DNA from: Pseudahrensia aquimaris | GTDB taxonomy: Bacteria; Pseudomonadota; Alphaproteobacteria; Rhizobiales; Rhizobiaceae | Reading direction: 5' to 3' | NCBI RefSeq assembly: GCF_042676045.1 | Contig: NZ_JBHTJV010000025.1 | Coordinates: forward strand, 124,001 to 188,000 | Length of the DNA: 64,000 bases | The notes under the pieces: generated by a model | Told to the model about the DNA's origin: nothing | What the model saw: the letters and a program-made list of their open reading frames with translations, nothing else | Database searches by the model: none | Shown here: positions 1-8,942 of the stretch, in pieces | Layout: each line of letters begins with the position of its first letter | Position numbering within the stretch: the stretch's first letter is position 1 | Program-made: the position numbers and the translations under genes

Positions 1-606
1 AACGACTTTGTCGGTCAGCGTTAGCTTGTCGTAGAGGCAATCGAGGTGGCGGATGGAGGGGTGAATGTCCATCGGTTCCACCGGATAGCCGCCTGCGAAA
101 TGGATGCAGTTGAAATACTGCGTCAGCTTGATGAAGTTTTGATAGTCCTTGTGGGTGCCGGTGCGGCGGCCCGTGTCGAGATCGGAGCAATTGGGCGGGC
201 TGGAGACATTGCCGAAGACGATGTTCTTGCCGCCGATGGTCAGTTTCTTCTCGGGATTGCGCGGGGTGAGGGTGAACTCGCTTGGGACAGTCGACAGCTT
301 CTCCATCACCATGTCACGGTCCATGAAGACTGTGGACCCTTTGACCGTCGCGCCGTGCTGGCGCAACACCTCGATGGCCTCGGTATTGAGCATTTCAATG
401 CCGAGTTCTTCGAGAACGCGCATGGCGGTGTGGTGGATTTTCTCCACGCCCTCGGCGTCAATTGGCTCTGTCGGTGGGTCGCTGATGATGTTGTCGCGCC
501 AGCCCATCTGGCGGATGGCGGGGCCACCGCGGCGCGCATTGCCCTCGCGGCCACCAGAACGTCCGCGGCGGCCACGGCTTGGCGTTTCGACTGCAGAATC
601 ACTCAC
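1..606 (-). CDS. MttB-family corrinoid-dependent methyltransferase, 5' part (cut by window edge)
   Basis: About 202 N-terminal codons are visible before the gene runs off the left edge. After a basic, Gly/Arg-rich leader the protein reads GMGW-like 'IRQMGWRDNI', then 'IHHTAMRVLEELGIEM', 'DLDTGRRTGTHKDY' and 'HFAGGYPVEPMDIHPSIRHL', which is typical of the trimethylamine/glycine-betaine methyltransferase family. These enzymes transfer a methyl group from a quaternary or tertiary amine to a corrinoid protein. The chosen start is a GTG at 606-604 preceded by AGGGAGAA; the nearby ATG is out of frame and stops at once. Members without pyrrolysine are common in Rhizobiales and often use betaines; the region that would hold an amber codon lies outside the window, so the substrate is open. 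The gene is divergent from the alcohol dehydrogenase. Confidence 0.82.
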   Translation of the reverse strand, partial: MSDSAVETPSRGRRGRSGGREGNARRGGPAIRQMGWRDNIISDPPTEPIDAEGVEKIHHTAMRVLEELGIEMLNTEAIEVLRQHGATVKGSTVFMDRDMVMEKLSTVPSEFTLTPRNPEKKLTIGGKNIVFGNVSSPPNCSDLDTGRRTGTHKDYQNFIKLTQYFNCIHFAGGYPVEPMDIHPSIRHLDCLYDKLTLTDKVV

Positions 607-852
607 CGCATCTTCTCCCTGAAACAGCGGTTTGGCGAGCGTCTTGCCCACCTTCAACCGTGCCGTTGGTTGGTATTGTGAGCCATGACGGGAGGGCGAT
701 GGCAAGGGGCGCGACATCTCTTTTCAGAAATCCGACATTTGACCAAAAATGCGACACCAATGCGCAGTTTTGATTGTGTGTAGGAACCGAAACTGTGCAG
801 ATTGTCGGCAACGGGGCGCATGCGTCCGAAGACTCAAGTGCCTGGGGCCAAG

Positions 853-2004
853 ATGACCGCCTTTTCGTTGACCAAACATCCTGAAATGGTGCTTGCACCG
901 GGGGCCGCAAAGGCAGCCGGAGACCATGTTACCGCCGTTGCCGGGCCGAAGGCGCGGGTGCTGATGGTGGTTGACCCTGTGATGATCCAGATGGGCCACG
1001 CAGGCACTGTGCAAAGTTCTGTTGCCGGTGCAGGCCACGCGGTGAAACTGTTCAGCGATTTGCAGAGCGATCCGAAGGAAGCCTCGGTCGATGCGGCCAC
1101 GAAAGAGGCGTTTGAGATGGGCGCAACATGCATCGTCGGCCTTGGCGGCGGTTCGGCGCTGGATACATCGAAAGTGGTCGCTGCGCTGGCGCACACGGGC
1201 GAGGGCTGCGGGCCCTATGCGCTGGCGGCCAGCCAATTGCCGTTTCGCAAGACCGCTATGATTGCCATGCCGACAACCGCCGGCACGGGCTCGGAAACCA
1301 CAGGCACTTCGATCATTTCCGCGCCGGACGGCACAAAGAACTGGTTTTGGGGGCCGCCGCTGAAGCCGGACATGGCGCTGATGGACCCAGAATTGACGGT
1401 CGGCCTGCCTGCCTATTGGACATTCTATACGGGCCTGGACGCGCTTGTTCACGCAATGGAATCGCGAACCAACCGTTACCGCAACGCGGCCAACGATCCG
1501 TTGGCCGAGCGTGGCATCGTCGAGGCGATCACGCATCTGGAAAATGCTGTCAATCAGCCTGACAACATTGAGGCGCGCGCTGGGATGATGGCGGCGGCGG
1601 CCTATGCTGGGCTGGCCATTGGTAATACCGGCTGCGCCGTAGCGCACAATATCGGTCACGCGCTGGGCTCGCTCGCTGGGGTGCCGCACGGTCGGGCCGT
1701 TTCGGTATCGCTGGTTCACACGCTGGACTGGGCAATTGAGGGGAACCGGACTGCGTTCGAGCGGGTGTGTGAACTGATCGGTGTGAAGTCGCCGGAGGGG
1801 ATTGGCGAGCGATTGCAGGAAATCGCGCAAGCCTGCGGTCAGAGGCTGGTTTTGGACGCTGACGAGAAGGCGAAATTCACCGCTGAAGCCTTGGCGGCAG
1901 CGATGGTGGAAGACGCTAATATCTCCATGCTGGAGGCGACAGCGCGGGACGCCTCTCCTGATGATGTGCAGCGCTTGGCGCAGGCCGTCGTTTCTGCGGC
2001 TTGA
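853..2004 (+). CDS. Iron-containing (group III) alcohol dehydrogenase
   Basis: 383-residue NAD(P)-dependent metal alcohol dehydrogenase. The nucleotide-binding signature 'GLGGGSALDTSK' is near residue 95, followed by 'MPTTAGTGSETTGTS'. The family's metal ligands are visible as Asp and His in 'DALVHAMES' and two His in 'HNIGHALGSLAGVPHG'. An in-frame start 51 nt upstream is possible, but the ATG at 853 fits the usual family N-terminus (a short stretch before 'PEMVLAPGAA'). It oxidises a primary alcohol or reduces an aldehyde; the substrate cannot be read from sequence. The position between an MttB-family gene and formate dehydrogenase suggests, but does not prove, C1 or methylated-amine metabolism. 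Confidence 0.85.
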   Translation: MTAFSLTKHPEMVLAPGAAKAAGDHVTAVAGPKARVLMVVDPVMIQMGHAGTVQSSVAGAGHAVKLFSDLQSDPKEASVDAATKEAFEMGATCIVGLGGGSALDTSKVVAALAHTGEGCGPYALAASQLPFRKTAMIAMPTTAGTGSETTGTSIISAPDGTKNWFWGPPLKPDMALMDPELTVGLPAYWTFYTGLDALVHAMESRTNRYRNAANDPLAERGIVEAITHLENAVNQPDNIEARAGMMAAAAYAGLAIGNTGCAVAHNIGHALGSLAGVPHGRAVSVSLVHTLDWAIEGNRTAFERVCELIGVKSPEGIGERLQEIAQACGQRLVLDADEKAKFTAEALAAAMVEDANISMLEATARDASPDDVQRLAQAVVSAA

Positions 2005-2056
2005 CGCCCGTCGCAATTCAGCGTCAATCCGGCGTGAAATCACACTTGACGCGACA

Positions 2057-2084
2057 TTGTGGCGACTAGGGTTTTGACTATAAT
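2057..2084 (+). promoter_or_regulatory. Candidate promoter of the formate dehydrogenase operon
   Basis: TTGTGG at 2057-2062 and a perfect TATAAT at 2079-2084 are separated by 16 nt and lie 42 nt upstream of the fdhB start. The -10 match is strong and the -35 is moderate. This is a pattern call only. Confidence 0.35.
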
Positions 2085-2126
2085 CGACACGCGCTTGCCT
2101 TCCGGCAGGCGGGTTTGGGAGCCGAT

Positions 2127-3815
2127 ATGCTGGACATGAACAAGAGCGGTCGTTCAGGCCGTAAGCGCGATGGGTCCAAGCCCAAAGGTCGCCAGCTTGA
2201 TGAGGCTGCGCTGGCAGACGTGCAAGCGCTTTTGGGCGACCGGGAAATCCAGCGCGACCATCTGATCGAGTATTTGCATCTCATTCAAGACGAGTATCGC
2301 TGTCTGCAGGCCAAACACATTCGCGCTTTGGCCGAGATCATGCGTCTGTCGCAAGTCGAGGTGTACGAAGTTGCTTCGTTCTACGACCATTTCGATGTGG
2401 TCAAAGAGGGCGAACCGCTGCCGCCAGACCTGACCATCCGAGTGTGCGATTCTGTCTCCTGCATGATGGCAGGTGCGGAGGCTTTGATTGCGGGTTTGGA
2501 AGCCGGGATCGACCGTGAGAAAGTCCGCGTGCTTCGTGCGCCCTGCATGGGCGGTTGCGATGTGGCTCCGGCTGCACGGATTGGCGACCGTGAAGTGGGC
2601 AATGCGACAGTTGAGGACTTGCTGACGTGGTCCCGAACGGGCGAGACGGAGGCAAATACGCCTGCATACAAAGGGCTGGAAGCCTATCGTGCTAGAGGCG
2701 GCTATTCCGTCTGGGAGCAGGTCAAATCGGGTGCTCTTTCCGCTGATGATGTGATCGACAAACTCTCCGATGCCGGACTTCGCGGTCTTGGTGGTGCTGG
2801 TTTTCCGACGGGCAAAAAGTGGTCTTTCGTGCGCGGCTATGAAGGCCCGCGGCTGATGACGATCAACGGCGACGAAGGCGAGCCGGGCACATTCAAGGAC
2901 CGATATTATCTAGAGCGCAATCCGCACGCCATGTTTGAGGGTGCCCTGATCGGCGCGCACGTGGTCGAAGCCGAGAAGTGCTACGTCTATATGCGCGACG
3001 AATATCCTGCCGTGCTGAACATCTTGCGCGATGAGATTGCAGCGCTTGAGGCTGCTGGCATCGCGCCGAAGGGCTTTTTTGAGCTTCGGCGCGGGGCGGG
3101 GGCTTACATCTGCGGCGAGGAAAGCGCGATGCTGGAGAGCATCGAAGGCAAGCGCGGCCTGCCGCGCCACCGCCCGCCTTATATCGCGGAAGTCGGCCTG
3201 TTCAGCCGCCCGACGCTCAACAACAATGTCGAGACGCTCTACTGGGTGCCGACGATCTTGGAAAGGGGCGCGGATTGGTTCGCCTCGCAGGGCAAGGAAG
3301 GCCATCCGGGCATGCGATCTTGGAGCGTGTCGGGCCGTGTACGGAACCCCGGCGTCATCGTCGCGCCAGCAGGTGTGACGGTGCGCGAACTGATAGACCT
3401 TGCTGGCGGCATGGCGGACGGCCACGCATTCAAAGCCTATCTGCCCGGTGGCGCGTCCGGCGGCATCCTGCCTGCCGATAAAGGCGACGTGCCGCTCGAT
3501 TTCGGCGGCGAACTGGCGGAGCTTGGGTCGTTCGTCGGTTCCCACGCCGTGGTGATCTTTTCCGATCAGGACAACATCAAAGACGTAGCGCTGAACCTGA
3601 TGGATTTCTTTACGCATGAATCTTGCGGCCAGTGCACGCCCTGCCGTGGCGGCACCGAGAAAATGGGCAAACTGCTGCGCTCCGATGGCCCGCTGGACGA
3701 GGACACAATCCGCGATCTTGAGCAGGTTATGCGCGATGCGAGTATCTGCGGTTTGGGCCAAGCCGCACCCAACCCTGTGAATCATCTGCTGGCGCATTTC
3801 CGGGAGGATTTGTGA
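2127..3815 (+). CDS. fdhB: NAD-dependent formate dehydrogenase beta subunit (NuoE-NuoF fusion)
   Basis: 562-residue cytoplasmic diaphorase subunit that passes electrons from the formate-oxidising subunit to NAD+. Residues about 30-170 are a NuoE-like thioredoxin-fold domain with a 2Fe-2S set (CDSVSC and PCMGGC). Residues about 210-560 are NuoF-like: the NADH/FMN segments 'GLRGLGGAGFPTGKKW' and 'GDEGEPGTFKDRYYLERNP', then a 4Fe-4S motif 'SCGQCTPCRGG' with a fourth Cys in 'ASICGLG'. The fused architecture matches the FDH1-type beta subunit known from Methylobacterium, not the separate FdsG and FdsB of other organisms. The ATG at 2127 is chosen over a TTG at 2115 because GGGAG sits at the right distance. 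First gene of a four-gene operon. Confidence 0.93.
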   Translation: MLDMNKSGRSGRKRDGSKPKGRQLDEAALADVQALLGDREIQRDHLIEYLHLIQDEYRCLQAKHIRALAEIMRLSQVEVYEVASFYDHFDVVKEGEPLPPDLTIRVCDSVSCMMAGAEALIAGLEAGIDREKVRVLRAPCMGGCDVAPAARIGDREVGNATVEDLLTWSRTGETEANTPAYKGLEAYRARGGYSVWEQVKSGALSADDVIDKLSDAGLRGLGGAGFPTGKKWSFVRGYEGPRLMTINGDEGEPGTFKDRYYLERNPHAMFEGALIGAHVVEAEKCYVYMRDEYPAVLNILRDEIAALEAAGIAPKGFFELRRGAGAYICGEESAMLESIEGKRGLPRHRPPYIAEVGLFSRPTLNNNVETLYWVPTILERGADWFASQGKEGHPGMRSWSVSGRVRNPGVIVAPAGVTVRELIDLAGGMADGHAFKAYLPGGASGGILPADKGDVPLDFGGELAELGSFVGSHAVVIFSDQDNIKDVALNLMDFFTHESCGQCTPCRGGTEKMGKLLRSDGPLDEDTIRDLEQVMRDASICGLGQAAPNPVNHLLAHFREDL

Positions 3816-4096
3816 TGGCAACTGCTACCCCCACCGTTCAAGTCGACAACAAAACCTGCATCGTCACCCGTTGGGATTTTAAACCGGGCGAAGAGACGGG
3901 AGTTCACATTCATGGTCACGATTATTGCGTGGTGCCACTATTGGACGGTGTGTTGAAGATCGTCGCGCCTGACGGCACCGAGACGCTGGGCGAGATGAAG
4001 GCGAGGGTAAGCTACTTCCGCCCCGCTGGAGTTCATCACAACGTCATCAATGCCAATGACTTCGACTATTCCTTTGTGGAGATAGAGTTCAAATGA
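3815..4096 (+). CDS. Small single-domain cupin
   Basis: 93-residue protein that is almost entirely one cupin barrel. The motif 'KPGEETGVHIHGHDYCVVPL' carries the His cluster typical of a metal-binding cupin, and 'RPAGVHHNV' supplies the second His motif. Its ATG overlaps the fdhB stop by one base (TGATG), and CGGGAGG lies upstream, so it is translationally coupled to fdhB. No enzyme activity can be assigned. Its place between the two formate dehydrogenase genes suggests a role linked to the enzyme or its metal, which is inference. Confidence 0.8.
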   Translation: MATATPTVQVDNKTCIVTRWDFKPGEETGVHIHGHDYCVVPLLDGVLKIVAPDGTETLGEMKARVSYFRPAGVHHNVINANDFDYSFVEIEFK

Positions 4097-4659
4097 TGGG
4101 CAAGAAACCAGTTCTGGCTCTCTGTGTCGGCATCATTATCGGTGTTGGTGCTTCGTATGCGCCGACGCTCTGGAACGGAGCGGGAATGCTGAACCAGCCG
4201 TATGCCGATCAACAAGGCCGCACCATCAGTTCTTTGAGTGCCGACGATGTTGTTCAGTTGCGTAAGGGTGCGGGTTGGGGGCTTGCAAAGCCTGCTGAGT
4301 TCAACGGTTTTCCTGGGCCCGCCCACGTTCTTGAATTGGCTGATAAGATTGATCTTGAACCGGGGCAACGCCAAGCAGTGCAGGCGAGTTTTGATGCGAT
4401 GCAAGCACGGGCCAAAGATTTGGGTGAGAAGCTGATCGCCGCAGAAATGGCGCTGGACGAAGGGTTCAAAGGCGGCGAAATGACGGGTGACGTCCTGCGG
4501 GCGGCGCTTGAGAGTGCGGAGGCGGCGAGGGCTGAACTGCGCTTGGTACATCTTGCTGCGCATCTGGAAGTTACGCCCTTGCTGAGCGAAATGCAGAAGA
4601 AACTCTATGCCGAATTGCGGGGCTACGGTTCCGGGCATTCGGGTCATTCTGGTCATTAG
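4093..4659 (+). CDS. Membrane-anchored or periplasmic Spy/CpxP-like protein with GHS tail
   Basis: 188 residues. An N-terminal hydrophobic segment (about residues 5-22) looks like an uncleaved anchor or signal peptide. The middle is helical with 'IDLEPGQRQAVQASFDAMQ', resembling the LTxxQ-type helix of Spy/CpxP and periplasmic heavy-metal-resistance proteins. The C-terminus ends in three GHS/GH repeats that could bind metal. Its ATG overlaps the cupin stop (ATGA), and fdhA follows after 6 nt, so it is part of the formate dehydrogenase operon. The function is unknown: a small periplasmic protein in an otherwise cytoplasmic enzyme operon is unexpected. Confidence 0.7.
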   Translation: MMGKKPVLALCVGIIIGVGASYAPTLWNGAGMLNQPYADQQGRTISSLSADDVVQLRKGAGWGLAKPAEFNGFPGPAHVLELADKIDLEPGQRQAVQASFDAMQARAKDLGEKLIAAEMALDEGFKGGEMTGDVLRAALESAEAARAELRLVHLAAHLEVTPLLSEMQKKLYAELRGYGSGHSGHSGH

Positions 4660-4665
4660 GAACGC

Positions 4666-7440
4666 ATGATGAGCGAAATCAAATTCACCCTCGATGGCCG
4701 CGGAGTCACCGCTGCGCCCGACGAAACCATCTGGCAAGTTGCCAAGCGCGAAGGCACGCGGATCCCGCATCTTTGCTATCTCGACAAGCCCGGCTACCGC
4801 TCGGACGGCAATTGCCGTGCTTGTATGGTGGAAGTTGAAGGCGAGCGGGTGCTGGCGGCTTCCTGCCAGCGCAAGGTTGCCGACGGCATGGTCGTGAAGA
4901 CTGATACCGAACGGGCGGACAAATCGCGGCGCATGGTGTTTGAACTGCTCGCCGCCGACATGCGCGAAGTGGACGGGCAGTCTTCATTCCATGAATGGCT
5001 GGGCGATTTTTCCATCGAAGCGGGGCGCTTGCCGTCGAAATTCGAGGGCGAGGCGGCGGAAGTTCACGACATTTCCAACCCCGCGATTGCCGTCAATCTC
5101 GACGCCTGCATTGCCTGCAATCTGTGCGTGCGGGCGTGCCGCGAAGTGCAGGTGAACGATGTATTGGGCATGGGCGAGCGGGGGCATCATTCGGTGCCGG
5201 TGTTTGATATTCACGACCCGATGGGCTTTTCCACCTGCGTGACGTGCGGTGAATGCGTGCAGGCGTGTCCGACAGGCGCGCTTTACGAAAAGACGTTGAT
5301 GGACAGCGAGGGCAAGACGCGGGTTGTCGAGGATTTCGACAAGGTGACGGACTCTGTCTGCCCTTTTTGTGGCGTTGGCTGCCAGACGCAGGTTTACACC
5401 AAGGACGACAAGATCGTTCTGGTGGACGGCAAGGATGGCCCTGCAAACAACAACCGGCTTTGCGTTAAGGGTCGCTTTGGCTTCGATTACGCGCAGTCGA
5501 AAGAACGTCTGACCAAGCCGCTCATCCGCCGCGATGATGCGCCCAAGCGCGGCGACATCGATATGAGGTTTATGGAAATCTCGGATATTTTCCGTGAAGC
5601 AACGTGGGAAGAGGCGCTGGAACGGGCAGCTTCCGGCCTGACGAAAATCCGAGACGAAAAGGGTGGCAACGCTCTGGCCGGATTCGGCTCCGCTAAAGGC
5701 TCAAACGAAGAGGCCTATCTGTTCCAGAAATTCATCCGCCAAGGCTTTGGCACGAACAACGTCGACCACTGCACGCGGCTTTGCCACGCTTCTTCGGTCT
5801 CGGCTCTGCTGGAAGGTGTTGGGTCGGGCGCCGTTTCTGCGCCTTTCACCGATGCTCTGAAAGCGGACTGTGTGATCGTTATTGGTGCGCGACCAACGAC
5901 CAACCATCCGGTTGCTGCGACCTATTTCAAGCAAGCCACCAAAAACGGCACCAAGTTGATCGTGATGGACCCGCGCGGGCAAGATTTGATGCGCCATGCT
6001 TACGCAAGCTTGCGGTTTAAGCCCGGCACGGATGTGGCAATGCTGAATGCGATGATCCACACAATCATCGATGAAGAACTCTACGACGTTCAATATATCG
6101 AGGCGAACGCGTCGGGCTTTGAGGCGCTGCGGGAAAAGGTGAAAGACTTCTCGCCCGAGGCCATGAGCGAAGTTTGCGGCATTGATGCCGAGACGCTGAA
6201 AGACGTAGCGCGGACCTATGCCAAGGCCGAGCGGTCGATGATCTTCTGGGGCATGGGCATCTCGCAACACACCCACGGCACGGACAATTCCCGCTGCCTT
6301 ATCGCGCTGGCGCTGATTACGGGCCATGTGGGGCGGGCAGGCACCGGCCTGCATCCGCTTCGCGGGCAGAACAACGTGCAGGGCGCGTCTGATGCGGGTC
6401 TGATCCCGATGTTCTTTCCCGATTATCGCTCGGTCGAGAACAGCGACATTCGAGGACAGATGGAGGATTTCTGGGGCCGCACGCTCGACCCTGTGAAGGG
6501 GCTGACGGTGGTGGAAATCATCGACGCGATCCACGAAGACAAGATCAACGGCATGTATATCATGGGTGAGAACCCGGCCATGTCGGACCCGGACCAGCTT
6601 CACGCACGCGCTGCGCTGGCGAAGTTGGATCATCTGGTCGTACAGGATATTTTCCTCACGGAGACCGCGTGGCACGCCGATGTGGTTCTGCCCGCGTCGG
6701 CGCATGCGGAGAAGCTTGGCACCTATTCCAACACCAACCGTCAGGTTCAGATTGGCCGTCCAGTCAAACCGCTTCCAGGCGAGGCGCGGCTCGATTGGGA
6801 GATCATCGTTGATCTTGCCAATCGCTGTGGGTTGGATTGGAGCTATGACGACGTGCCGGAAGTCTATGAAGAGATGCGGCAGGTGATGAAGTCGCTCGAT
6901 TATATGCCGTGGGAGCGGCTAGAAGCGGATGGGTCGGTGACGTATCCCGTATCGGAAGAAGGAGCGGAAGGCAGCGCGGTTGTCTTCACTGATGGCTTCC
7001 CCACCGAAGACGGACGGGGCCGCATTGTGCCTGCTGATCTGCGGGCGCCGGATGAAGTGCCGGATGACGAATTCCCTATGGTTCTCACCACAGGCCGTGT
7101 TTTGGAACACTGGCACACCGGGGCGATGACCCGCCGCGCCAATGTTCTGGATGATCTTGAGCCGGAAGGCTTCGCCGCGATGAACCCGCGCGAAATTGAA
7201 AAGCAGGGGTTGGCAGCCGGCGACATGATTGAGGTGGAAACTCGTCGTGGCACGATCACGGCCTTGTTGCGGTCTGATCGCGAGGTGGCTGACGGCATGG
7301 TGTTCATGCCGTTTTGCTTCAACGAAAGCCCCGCAAACCGCCTGACCAACCCAATGCTGGACCCTTATGGCAAGATCCCCGAGTTCAAATTCTGCGCGGC
7401 GCGTGTTGGGCGCGCGAAGGTCAGCGAAGCGGCGGAATAG
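4666..7440 (+). CDS. fdhA: Formate dehydrogenase alpha (catalytic, molybdopterin) subunit
   Basis: 924-residue subunit oxidising formate to CO2. In order: an N-terminal NuoG-like 2Fe-2S domain ('CYLDKPGYRSDGNCRAC'); two 4Fe-4S ferredoxin motifs ('CIACNLCVRAC' and 'CVTCGECVQACPTG'); the Mo/W-bis-MGD domain entered by the 4Fe-4S motif 'CPFCGVGCQ' with 'RLCVKGRFG'; the active-site segment 'DHCTRLCHASSV', where the metal ligand is cysteine rather than selenocysteine; and a C-terminal MGD-binding domain ('VLTTGRVLEHWHTGAMTRR'). Two adjacent ATGs (4666 and 4669) follow AGGAA. Together with fdhB it gives a soluble NAD-linked enzyme. The adjacent tungstate importer suggests tungsten as the metal. Confidence 0.94.
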   Translation: MMSEIKFTLDGRGVTAAPDETIWQVAKREGTRIPHLCYLDKPGYRSDGNCRACMVEVEGERVLAASCQRKVADGMVVKTDTERADKSRRMVFELLAADMREVDGQSSFHEWLGDFSIEAGRLPSKFEGEAAEVHDISNPAIAVNLDACIACNLCVRACREVQVNDVLGMGERGHHSVPVFDIHDPMGFSTCVTCGECVQACPTGALYEKTLMDSEGKTRVVEDFDKVTDSVCPFCGVGCQTQVYTKDDKIVLVDGKDGPANNNRLCVKGRFGFDYAQSKERLTKPLIRRDDAPKRGDIDMRFMEISDIFREATWEEALERAASGLTKIRDEKGGNALAGFGSAKGSNEEAYLFQKFIRQGFGTNNVDHCTRLCHASSVSALLEGVGSGAVSAPFTDALKADCVIVIGARPTTNHPVAATYFKQATKNGTKLIVMDPRGQDLMRHAYASLRFKPGTDVAMLNAMIHTIIDEELYDVQYIEANASGFEALREKVKDFSPEAMSEVCGIDAETLKDVARTYAKAERSMIFWGMGISQHTHGTDNSRCLIALALITGHVGRAGTGLHPLRGQNNVQGASDAGLIPMFFPDYRSVENSDIRGQMEDFWGRTLDPVKGLTVVEIIDAIHEDKINGMYIMGENPAMSDPDQLHARAALAKLDHLVVQDIFLTETAWHADVVLPASAHAEKLGTYSNTNRQVQIGRPVKPLPGEARLDWEIIVDLANRCGLDWSYDDVPEVYEEMRQVMKSLDYMPWERLEADGSVTYPVSEEGAEGSAVVFTDGFPTEDGRGRIVPADLRAPDEVPDDEFPMVLTTGRVLEHWHTGAMTRRANVLDDLEPEGFAAMNPREIEKQGLAAGDMIEVETRRGTITALLRSDREVADGMVFMPFCFNESPANRLTNPMLDPYGKIPEFKFCAARVGRAKVSEAAE

Positions 7441-8235
7441 TCATCGTGCGTTGGGTGTAAACAGAGCCTCGCCGTTCAAGCGATAGTCGGCGATGGCTTG
7501 CTGGCCCTTGGGGCCTGTCAGCCATGCCTCAACGCCTCGTGCGGCGACCGCGTTTGCGTGCGAATGTTTCGCGGGGCTGATCGGCAAAAATGCGTATTGG
7601 TTGAACAGTGCCGGATCACCCGCATAGAGCAGGCGGAGATTGCGTTTGTTGGCGAATTTCAGCCAGCTTGCCCGGTCGCTCAGCAAATAAGCATCCATGG
7701 CCGCGCCCGTGTTAAGCGTTGCGCCCATGCCGGAACCGCCTTCACGATACCAAGACGGGTCGCGCGCCGACACGCCTGCGGCCTCCCAGAGGGAAAGTTC
7801 TTTGCGGTGCGTTCCGCTGTCATCGCCGCGGCTGAGAAAAATGGCCTCGGCTTTTGCAATCTGTTGCAACGCCTGCTCAACCGACGAAGCGTATTGGGTG
7901 TCGGCGGGATCATCAGCGGGGCCAACCAGCACGAAATCGTTGTACATGATTTTCCGACGATAGGGCGCGAAGCCTTCTGCGATGAAGGCTTCTTCGGCCG
8001 TTTTGGAATGAACCAGAATCGCATCCACATCGCCTGCACGTGCAAGTTTCAAAGCCTGCCCGGTGCCGACGACAACAAGGCGAACGTCCACGCCTGTATC
8101 GCGCTTGATTTGCGGGAGCAAAACGTCCGACAGGCCGGAATTGTGGAAGGACGTGGTAACGGCCATGCGCAGGGTTTCGGCTTGCGCGAACGTTGCGAGA
8201 AGCGAAAAGACGATGAGGCAAACGAAGCGGATCAT
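7441..8235 (-). CDS. tupA: Tungstate-type ABC transporter substrate-binding protein
   Basis: 264 residues with a cleavable signal peptide (cut after about 'TFAQA'). The N-terminal 'AVTTSFHNSGL' matches the TTTS-type oxyanion-binding motif of TupA. Further family features are 'VGTGQALKLARAGDVDAILVHS', 'YNDFVLVGPADDPA', 'FLSRGDDSGTH' and 'WYREGGSGMGATLN'. It captures tungstate (possibly molybdate) in the periplasm. It is the last gene of the minus-strand run tupB-tupC-tupA, overlapping tupC by 4 nt. Its stop abuts the fdhA stop (convergent, no gap). Confidence 0.87.
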   Translation of the reverse strand: MIRFVCLIVFSLLATFAQAETLRMAVTTSFHNSGLSDVLLPQIKRDTGVDVRLVVVGTGQALKLARAGDVDAILVHSKTAEEAFIAEGFAPYRRKIMYNDFVLVGPADDPADTQYASSVEQALQQIAKAEAIFLSRGDDSGTHRKELSLWEAAGVSARDPSWYREGGSGMGATLNTGAAMDAYLLSDRASWLKFANKRNLRLLYAGDPALFNQYAFLPISPAKHSHANAVAARGVEAWLTGPKGQQAIADYRLNGEALFTPNAR

Positions 8236-8942
8236 TCGACAATATCTCCTTTCAGAAATGCTTGTGCCTGTGCTGTTTTCGGCTTGCGGAAAAACGAGCT
8301 GACAGGCGATTGCTCCAGCACTTTGCCGCGGTGCAGGAACAGCACTTCGTCGGCCAGCCGCTTGGCTTGTGCTGCGTTGTGCGTGACCATGATAATGCGA
8401 GCGCCTTGGGCGAGGGTATCGTGCAGCAGGTTTTCGATTTCCCTGGTGGATTGGCCGTCGAGATTGGTGGTGGGTTCATCGAGAAACAAGACGCGGGGGT
8501 CGGCGATGAGGGCGCGGGCAAGGGCGAGTTTCTGTTGCTCACCGCCGGAAAGCGTGGCCGCGTCGCGCTTGGCGGCATGGGTAAGGCCGGCACGATCTGT
8601 CCAGTCTTTGGCTTGCGATATGGCCTCGGTTTTGTCGATGCCGCGCAAGTGCAGCGGGTAGGCGATGTTCTCCACGACCGTGCGGCGCATAAGGACGGGC
8701 GTCTGGAACACGAAGGCCTGATGGGCCTGCGCCGTGGCAGGATCGGTGGCCCATTCGACTTTGCCTTCCTGCAGGCGGTCGAGTCCGTGGAGGACGCGCA
8801 GCAGCGAGGTTTTGCCGGCACCGTTTGGCCCCATCACGGCGGTTAGGCCCGCGCCATCGAACGTGGCCGATGCGCCGTCAAGGATCGTTTTGCCACGGCG
8901 GCTCAGAACGGCGTCGGTGACAGTGAGCGGCAGGATGTTCAT
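8232..8942 (-). CDS. tupC: Tungstate-type ABC transporter ATP-binding protein
   Basis: 236-residue ATPase with Walker A 'GPNGAGKTSLL', Q-loop 'FVFQTPVLMRR', signature 'LSGGEQQKLALARAL' and Walker B 'RVLFLDEPTTNLD'. It energises uptake of tungstate with TupB. The ATG at 8942 overlaps the tupB stop (TGATG), which is preferred over an upstream TTG at 8948. Confidence 0.88.
   Translation of the reverse strand: MNILPLTVTDAVLSRRGKTILDGASATFDGAGLTAVMGPNGAGKTSLLRVLHGLDRLQEGKVEWATDPATAQAHQAFVFQTPVLMRRTVVENIAYPLHLRGIDKTEAISQAKDWTDRAGLTHAAKRDAATLSGGEQQKLALARALIADPRVLFLDEPTTNLDGQSTREIENLLHDTLAQGARIIMVTHNAAQAKRLADEVLFLHRGKVLEQSPVSSFFRKPKTAQAQAFLKGDIVE

Noticed and set aside
1..606. Pyrrolysine-containing MttB
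   Set aside because: The part of the gene that would carry the amber codon is outside the window, so nothing supports it.
724..2043. Long minus-strand frame (439 codons) opposite the alcohol dehydrogenase
   Set aside because: Arg/His-rich composition typical of an antisense shadow; the plus-strand enzyme has all family motifs.
5775..5800. Selenocysteine at the fdhA active site
   Set aside because: The codon at the active-site position in 'CTRLCHASS' reads as cysteine and the frame has no internal TGA.
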